Shown here: one piece after another, positions 59,306 to 64,000 of the stretch
Layout: each line of letters starts with the position of its first letter
How positions within the stretch are numbered: the first letter of the stretch is position 1
Assembly (NCBI GenBank): GCA_900545535.1
Contig: UQZN01000007.1
Coordinates: forward strand, 48,140-112,139
Source of the DNA: an uncultured Phascolarctobacterium sp.
GTDB taxonomy: Bacteria > Bacillota > Negativicutes > Acidaminococcales > Acidaminococcaceae
Reading direction: 5' to 3'
Length of the DNA: 64,000 nt
The notes under the pieces: generated by a model
Databases searched by the model: none
Told to the model about the DNA's origin: nothing
What the model saw: only the letters and a program-made list of their open reading frames with translations
Made by a program: the position numbers and the translations under genes

Positions 59306-59512
59306 ATGGAAAAAGTAAGTATGTATATTATTGGTATGTCGTGTGCAGGTTGTGTTGCTGGTGTAAAAATGGCATTGGAGGATGTACCGGGCGTAAAACA
59401 CGCAGCAGTAGACCTGGAGCAGTGCATGGCAGTTGTAGAATATGAAGCCCCGGCTACGGTGGAGCAGTTGGAAAATGCAGTTAAAGAAGCTGGTTTCACT
59501 GTTGAAAAATAA
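59306..59512 (+). CDS. Copper chaperone-like heavy-metal-associated domain protein
   Basis: 68 residues forming one HMA domain: MYIIGMSCAGCVAGVKMALE with the CxxC metal site, then VPGVKHAAVDLEQC. It probably hands Cu(I) to the ATPase encoded 5 bases downstream, as CopZ does. AATGGAGG precedes the ATG. An HMA domain also starts the ATPase, so the pair has two metal-binding domains in all. Confidence 0.9.
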   Translation: MEKVSMYIIGMSCAGCVAGVKMALEDVPGVKHAAVDLEQCMAVVEYEAPATVEQLENAVKEAGFTVEK

Positions 59513-59517
59513 AGCTT

Positions 59518-61746
59518 ATGAAAACAGTAACTATTAAAATTTCGGGCATGCATTGCGCGGCCTGTTCTAATGGTGTGGAGCGGTCGCTGAAAAAAGTGGC
59601 CGGCGTCGACAGGGCGGAGGTCAATCTGGCGACTCAATCGGCTTTGGTGCGTTATGACGAGAATCAGGCTACGATGGAGCAGCTGGAAGAGGCTGTGACC
59701 AGAATGAGTTTTGGTGTGGTCCATGACGCGCCCGGCGAAGAATCTACAGCTGAACAGAGGGCGGAGCAGGATGCTCTTGATCTAAAGAAGCGTTTAAAAG
59801 TGGCGGCGTTCTTTTTTGTGCCGCTGTTATATTTGGCGATGGCACCTATGGTTCCCGGCAGATTTTTACCGGTGCCGATCGATCCTGATCAGATGGGCGA
59901 TGTTTATGCTTTTGTGCAGCTGCTGTTGACGCTGCCGATCTTGTATGCCGGCGGACCGTTTTTTAAAAACGGGATCATCAGCTTAAAAAATGGCGTACCG
60001 TCGATGGATACGCTGGTCGCGCTGGGTACGGGGGCTGCTTTTATTTACAGCAGCTATTCGACCTATGAAGTGTTGGCGAAAATCAATCCGCATGCTGTAC
60101 ACAATCTTTATTTTGAGTCGGCAGGCGCTATTTTGACCTTTATTCTGTGCGGCAAGTTTTTGGAGCTGCGTGCAAAAGGCGAGGCAGGTCATGCTATCAG
60201 CAGTCTGCTGAACCTGGCGCCGAAGACGGGCTTTATCTGGAAGGACGGCGAAGAGGTAGAGATACCGCGCGAAGCCATCCTGACAGGTGATATCGTTATC
60301 GTCCATCCCGGCAATCAGGTGCCTGTAGACGGCGTGATCACAGAGGGACATGCCAGTATTGACGAGTCGATGCTGACCGGTGAAAGTATGCCGGTAGGAA
60401 AAACTGTCGGTGAAAATGTTTTTGCGGCGACAGTGGTTACCGACGGCTATCTGCGTTTTAAAGCGGAGAAGGTCGGCAAGGAAACGATGCTGTCACAGAT
60501 CATGCAGATGGTGGAAGCAGCGCAGGGTTCAAAAGCCCCGATCGCTAAAACTGCTGATCAGATCGCGGCTGTTTTTGTGCCGGTAGTATTGGTGATAGCG
60601 TTAGTTGCCGGTTTGAGCTGGTGGTTTGCCGGCGCAGGCAGCAAGTTTGCTTTGCAGGTTTTTGTAGCCGTGCTAGTTATTGCCTGTCCCTGTGCTTTGG
60701 GACTGGCAACGCCGGCGGCGATCATGGTAGCTGTGGGCAAGGGCGCTGAAAAAGGTGTGTTGTTCAAAAATGCCGAAGCCCTGGAAACAGCGCATAACGT
60801 CACAATGGCTGTTTTTGACAAAACCGGTACGATCACTAAGGGGAAACCGATCGTAACCGATGTTATTGGCTGGAACGGTGCCAAAGAGGAAGCCATAACG
60901 AGACTGGCGGCGGCGATCGAGCAGGGTTCGGCCCATCCGCTGGCAGTAGCGATCAAAGAACGGGCAGCAGGTATGGAACTGCCGACCTGCAGCGATTTCA
61001 GGACTACGGTAGGCGGCGGTATTGCCGCCCGTTGTGAAAATACCAATGTACGTCTGGGCAATTTGTCCTTTGTGCAGCCGGTGGCGATAATTCCTCCGAA
61101 GGCCATAGAACTGAGCGAGCAGCTGTCGGCAGTGGGTAAAACGATCGTTTATTTGACCATCGGCCGCAATTTATGCGGGATCTTTGCTATTGCTGATACC
61201 TTGAAGGAAGAAACTCAGGAAGCGATGCAGAAGCTGCATGAGCTGAATATCCGCACCGTGATCCTGACCGGTGATAATAAACGGGCTGCCGCTTATATTG
61301 CTCAGCAGGCCGGTGTTGATGAGGTGGTAGCCGAGCTGCTGCCGGGGCATAAGGCCGAGCTGATCAAAAGCTTCCAGCAGGGCGGCGAGATCGTCGCCAT
61401 GGTCGGCGACGGTATCAACGATGCACCTGCTCTGGCACAGGCTGACCTGGGGATCGCTGTTGGCGGCGGTACTGACGTAGCTATCGAGTCGGCGCAGGTC
61501 GTGCTGGTCAACGGCGATATTCGCAACATCAGTACCACGCTGCGTTTGAGTAAGGCGACGATCCGCAATGTCAAAGAAAACCTGTTCTGGGCCTTTGGCT
61601 ACAACATTATTGGTATTCCTGTTGCGGCAGGTGTGCTGCATATTTTCGGCGGGCCGCTGCTTGATCCGATGATCGCCGCGGCAGCCATGTCGCTGAGCTC
61701 GGTTTCGGTTGTCAGCAATGCTTTGCGATTGAAGCGTTTTAAGTAA
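59518..61746 (+). CDS. copA: Copper-exporting P1B-type ATPase
   Basis: 742 residues. The N-terminal HMA domain has GMHCAACSNG near residue 12. Eight membrane spans are expected. The ion-binding C390-P-C392 is followed by ALGLATP, the phosphorylated Asp434 is in DKTGT, SAHPLA follows, and GDGINDAP has Asp631. YN near GYNIIGIPVA and MxxSS near the end (MSLSSVSVVSNALRL) complete the Cu(I) signature of the CopA group. Its ribosome site is poor, pointing to coupling with the chaperone gene. Confidence 0.95.
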   Translation: MKTVTIKISGMHCAACSNGVERSLKKVAGVDRAEVNLATQSALVRYDENQATMEQLEEAVTRMSFGVVHDAPGEESTAEQRAEQDALDLKKRLKVAAFFFVPLLYLAMAPMVPGRFLPVPIDPDQMGDVYAFVQLLLTLPILYAGGPFFKNGIISLKNGVPSMDTLVALGTGAAFIYSSYSTYEVLAKINPHAVHNLYFESAGAILTFILCGKFLELRAKGEAGHAISSLLNLAPKTGFIWKDGEEVEIPREAILTGDIVIVHPGNQVPVDGVITEGHASIDESMLTGESMPVGKTVGENVFAATVVTDGYLRFKAEKVGKETMLSQIMQMVEAAQGSKAPIAKTADQIAAVFVPVVLVIALVAGLSWWFAGAGSKFALQVFVAVLVIACPCALGLATPAAIMVAVGKGAEKGVLFKNAEALETAHNVTMAVFDKTGTITKGKPIVTDVIGWNGAKEEAITRLAAAIEQGSAHPLAVAIKERAAGMELPTCSDFRTTVGGGIAARCENTNVRLGNLSFVQPVAIIPPKAIELSEQLSAVGKTIVYLTIGRNLCGIFAIADTLKEETQEAMQKLHELNIRTVILTGDNKRAAAYIAQQAGVDEVVAELLPGHKAELIKSFQQGGEIVAMVGDGINDAPALAQADLGIAVGGGTDVAIESAQVVLVNGDIRNISTTLRLSKATIRNVKENLFWAFGYNIIGIPVAAGVLHIFGGPLLDPMIAAAAMSLSSVSVVSNALRLKRFK

Positions 61747-61829
61747 GTTAAATAAATTTGCAGTAATCAAGTGAATATTGATACATGTTTTGCGGATATT
61801 TTCCTGTGAAACATGCGAAAATGGACCTT

Positions 61830-61867
61830 AGTCCCACTTACATTTTTTGTAAGTGGGACTTTTTTTG
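61830..61867 (+). terminator. Terminator of the copper export genes
   Basis: AGTCCCACTTAC (61830-61841) pairs with GTAAGTGGGACT (61849-61860) and T7 follows. The gap 61868-62047 is AT-rich and shows only a small hairpin-forming CCGCCATAGTGG near 61997; no promoter is convincing. Confidence 0.95.
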
Positions 61868-62047
61868 TTATGCCTGTCATAGTAAGGCAAATATCAGAAA
61901 AAGTAGTTTTAAAAATTATATGAACCAAAGATAGATTTTTTTTATAACTAAAAATTCGTAAAACATTAAAATAATGAACTATTTTTAATAAAAATCCGCC
62001 ATAGTGGATAAAAATGATAGTAATGTAAAGGTAAGGAGGTGAAGAAA

Positions 62048-62287
62048 ATGGAGCTGGATGATGAAAAAATAAGCTTCTCCAAGAAGGTCGTTGGTGCGGT
62101 GACCTGGCTGTATGCCGGCATCATAGTATTTTCGGCCGGTACTTGGTTACTATACAGGGAAATTCCTGACGCTTTGATCGATTATGTTGATGGTCCGTTT
62201 TCGATCATTATCAGCGGGTATTTTGCCAAAGCCGGTATGGAAAATTTTTTGAAGCTGCGCGGAGGAGCTAAAGAAAAGGGCACCTAG
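62048..62287 (+). CDS. Small two-span membrane protein, phage-protein-like
   Basis: 79 residues from ATG at 62048, 7 bases after AAGGAGGT (an in-frame GTG at 62039 lies within the ribosome site). KISFSKKVVGAVTWLYAGII opens the first span, and FSIIISGYFAKAGMENFLKL forms the second. The pattern recalls small membrane proteins in Firmicutes prophages, but no other phage gene is seen. Function unknown. Confidence 0.7.
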   Translation: MELDDEKISFSKKVVGAVTWLYAGIIVFSAGTWLLYREIPDALIDYVDGPFSIIISGYFAKAGMENFLKLRGGAKEKGT

Positions 62288-62347
62288 AAAGGGGGAACTG
62301 GTTTATGATCTGTTATTATCTGTTTCCAGGTTCGCACTTAGAAACGT

Positions 62348-62503
62348 ATGACGCAAAAGCACTTATCTAAATTATCCGGGGTCAGTACCAGTATGATCAG
62401 TGCGATCGAGTTAGGCGAGCGGCATCCGACAGTACCGGTCCTTGACGCGTTGGCCAGAGCGCTGCAGGTCAAGGTCACCGATCTTTACAGCCGCAAATTT
62501 TGA
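62348..62503 (+). pseudogene. XRE-type helix-turn-helix fragment
   Basis: A 51-residue frame reads MTQKHLSKLSGVSTSMISAI, then ELGERHPTVPVLDALARALQ and ends TDLYSRKF. This is most of a Cro/CI-type DNA-binding domain, lacking its usual first helix. In the same frame VRT precedes a TAG (62339-62341) just before KRMTQ, where an intact family member would read on, and no ribosome site precedes the ATG. I read it as a regulator whose 5' end has decayed, though a short functional product cannot be ruled out. Confidence 0.6.
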
Positions 62504-62521
62504 TTATGAGGAGGAGCCGTG

Positions 62522-62965
62522 ATGGCGAAGAAGCAATACTTTGAGAATTTGTTGGGAGCGATGAAGGAGTCGATTTTAAAAGCGCACAGTATGATCGAAA
62601 ATCAGCATTTGAATGTGATGAAGCGTTATTTTGACGAATCGCAGAAACCGCTGACTTTTGATATCCAATATCCGCGGATCAATCCCGACACAGGCGAACT
62701 GGAATATGTGCTGGTGCAGGTGCCTAAAATTGCGCTGGTACCGATGAATTCGCTGAAGCTGAAGGAAATGAAGCTGAAATTTAAGGTGAAGCTGAGCAGT
62801 TGGGATGATGGTAAGAATAATGACAGCGGTTTGCTGGCGAACATTTTGTCCTCCAATAAGACGGATACCGACAATTTTGTCGATGTAGAATTGCTGTTTG
62901 AGTCTAACGATCCTCCCGAAGCAGTAATGAAGATCAATGATCAGATGGTGAAGATACTTCCCTGA
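62522..62965 (+). CDS. DUF2589-type or related conserved protein
   Basis: 147 residues from ATG at 62522 after GAGGAGG. Soluble, without signal peptide. The N-terminus is helical (NLLGAMKESILKAHSMIENQ), the rest is beta-rich with LTFDIQYPRINPDTGELEY and VPKIALVPMNSLKLKEMKLK. The phrase PKIALVPMNSL...LKFKVKL parallels PLLAMVKVPALSIELVDITF in the next protein, so the two seem to share a domain. Family assignment is tentative and function unknown. Confidence 0.6.
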   Translation: MAKKQYFENLLGAMKESILKAHSMIENQHLNVMKRYFDESQKPLTFDIQYPRINPDTGELEYVLVQVPKIALVPMNSLKLKEMKLKFKVKLSSWDDGKNNDSGLLANILSSNKTDTDNFVDVELLFESNDPPEAVMKINDQMVKILP

Positions 62966-62995
62966 TAAATTACAAACAGAAAGGATGTAATAATT

Positions 62996-63631
62996 ATGGC
63001 ATTAGTAAAAATGGCAGAAGAATTTGGCGGTTTACCGATGGAATCTTTGATCGGCGGTCCGCTGCAGGCAGCCTGTGATGCACAGACCATGCTGGCTGGC
63101 GCGACGGCGCGTTTTATTGAAGATGTTGGCCTTGTCAAGGAGGGCGACAAACAGGTCGTGCGTACTGTTGGTTTCAGTTTTACCCGCAGCGCCAATGGCG
63201 ATGACGGCAGTGGGCCGGCTTCTGAAAAAGTGGAGATGAATATTCCGCTTTTGGCTATGGTCAAGGTGCCGGCGCTTTCTATCGAATTGGTGGATATTAC
63301 CTTCGATATGGAAGTAAAATCCTCAGAAACTCAATCGGAGATCGACGACAAAAAAGGCGAACTGGAAGCAGAAATGGGCTTGAAGGTAGGCCCGTTCAGC
63401 ATGACGGCCAAGGTCAAGGGTTCTATTTCCAGTCATAAGGAAAATACCCGTAAGAGCGATAATTCTGCTAAATATCATGTGCAGGTACGCGCTACTCAGG
63501 GCGAGATGCCTGAAGGCCTGTCCCGTGTTCTGGACATCCTCAATACGGCGATCAATCCTACCAGTATTGAAAAAGTACCGGCAGCCAAAGGCGAAGGTCA
63601 GGGCAATACAACTACAGGTGATGCGGCTTAA
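62996..63631 (+). CDS. DUF2589 domain protein
   Basis: 211 residues. MESLIGGPLQAACDAQTMLA near residue 16 is the DUF2589-type start. PLLAMVKVPALSIELVDITF and later VQVRATQGEMPEGLSRVLDI form a beta-rich core. The C-terminus is a low-complexity Gly/Ala/Thr tail. No signal peptide or membrane span. GAAAGGATG precedes the ATG. It follows its likely partner by 30 bases. I know of no established function. Confidence 0.75.
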   Translation: MALVKMAEEFGGLPMESLIGGPLQAACDAQTMLAGATARFIEDVGLVKEGDKQVVRTVGFSFTRSANGDDGSGPASEKVEMNIPLLAMVKVPALSIELVDITFDMEVKSSETQSEIDDKKGELEAEMGLKVGPFSMTAKVKGSISSHKENTRKSDNSAKYHVQVRATQGEMPEGLSRVLDILNTAINPTSIEKVPAAKGEGQGNTTTGDAA

Positions 63632-63653
63632 AAACAGGTAAAGGCAGGGAACT

Positions 63654-63926
63654 ATGATGACGAAACCATTTGATGTAAGTGCGGTAGGCTATGTAAAACG
63701 TGTTGTTATCGGTAATACCGATCCTGAAAAAACTGTCAGCGAAGCAGAGCTGGAAAAGCAGCGGCAGTTTTTGAACCGCTGCCTGAGCGATTCTCCGCGC
63801 GGCCGGATCATTGGGCAGGAAAAGAACTTCTATTTACTGAATATCGGCGAGCATCAAGTGGTGCTGCAATACATAGTTTACCATGTGGGCTTTGCCAGAA
63901 AGCCGGTATGGCTTGAAGAACAGTAA
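63654..63926 (+). CDS. Unknown small protein following the DUF2589 pair
   Basis: 90 residues; I do not recognise it. ATG at 63654 or 63657 follows GGCAGGGA. The middle is charged (EAELEKQRQFLNRCLSD), then GRIIGQEKNFYLLNIGEHQV and a hydrophobic beta segment VVLQYIVYHVGF. Its spacing of 22 bases makes it part of the same transcript as the two genes before it. The remaining 74 bases of the window show no gene. Confidence 0.65.
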   Translation: MMTKPFDVSAVGYVKRVVIGNTDPEKTVSEAELEKQRQFLNRCLSDSPRGRIIGQEKNFYLLNIGEHQVVLQYIVYHVGFARKPVWLEEQ

Positions 63927-64000
63927 ACTAAAAAGCCGCCTGTCATGTGCTTAGAACCAAAGAAAATGGACATTGAATAAAAAAGCCTCCAATCGTAGAA

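Noticed and set aside
63927..64000. Half of a terminator (AAAAAAGCCTCC) near the window end
   Set aside because: The pairing arm would lie outside the window, so it cannot be supported.
1..64000. tRNA, rRNA, CRISPR arrays, insertion sequences, integrase or attachment sites
   Set aside because: Looked for and not seen; no transposase-like frame, no regularly spaced direct repeats and no tRNA cloverleaf was recognised.

Overview
The window looks like a chromosomal core region of a diderm Firmicute, most likely a Negativicute (Acidaminococcaceae-like, for example near Phascolarctobacterium; this placement is inference). Three things support it. The gene order rpoB-rpoC, L7Ae-like/rpsL/rpsG/fusA/tuf, S10-spc-alpha, ecfA1A2T-truA-rplM-rpsI is the Firmicutes pattern. 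Regulation is of Firmicutes type (a T-box, strong Shine-Dalgarno sites, GTG/TTG starts). Yet one gene encodes a signal-peptide-bearing beta-barrel ending in Phe, which implies an outer membrane. No rRNA, tRNA, CRISPR array, insertion sequence or integrase was seen.

Layout. 1-7975: rpoB and rpoC with a strong terminator. 8058-13805: a purine operon, purE-purF-purM-purN-purH(N-terminal half only)-purD, with its own promoter and a structured leader. 13875-15386: IMP dehydrogenase. 15439-18113: a polar amino-acid ABC transporter (lipoprotein, permease, ATPase). 18143-19765: a secreted DUF4127 protein. 19792-30110: an AT-rich eight-gene exopolysaccharide locus closed by terminators on both sides. 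It encodes a GH8-like protein, two membrane proteins with catalytically dead GGDEF domains, a family-2 glycosyltransferase, a DUF2334 deacetylase-like protein, a BcsB-like protein, an outer-membrane barrel with a periplasmic coiled coil, and a small secreted protein. 30343-35030: the str operon. 35150-49535: S10, spc and alpha operons with secY, adk, infA and rpoA. 49657-51637: a MATE exporter and a VOC protein wedged into the usual rplQ-ecfA junction. 51667-54991: energy-coupling module ecfA1A2T and truA. 55004-56027: rplM-rpsI. 56179-58303: a leucine T-box and leuA. 58323-58957 (minus strand): an ECF substrate-binding subunit. 59065-61867: a copper chaperone and copper P-type ATPase. 62048-63926: a small unknown cassette (two-TM protein, XRE-type remnant, two DUF2589-type proteins, one unknown protein).

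The main discovery candidate is the exopolysaccharide locus. The synthase has no PilZ domain. The two flanking GGDEF-like proteins have lost the GGDEF active-site motif but keep the RxxD inhibitory-site motif at the correct spacing, so they look like membrane c-di-GMP receptors that switch the synthase. BcsB-like, barrel/coiled-coil, deacetylase-like and GH8-like proteins then supply a cell-envelope path for export and trimming. The parts recall Pel (PelD), cellulose (BcsB/BcsZ) and Listeria Pss, but I do not recognise this combination, with an outer-membrane barrel, as a named system.

Other points: RpoC carries what looks like a tandemly duplicated module; purH is present only as its IMP cyclohydrolase half; tuf differs in codon choice from its neighbours; rpoBC is separated from the str operon by about 22 kb; and map is missing between adk and infA.
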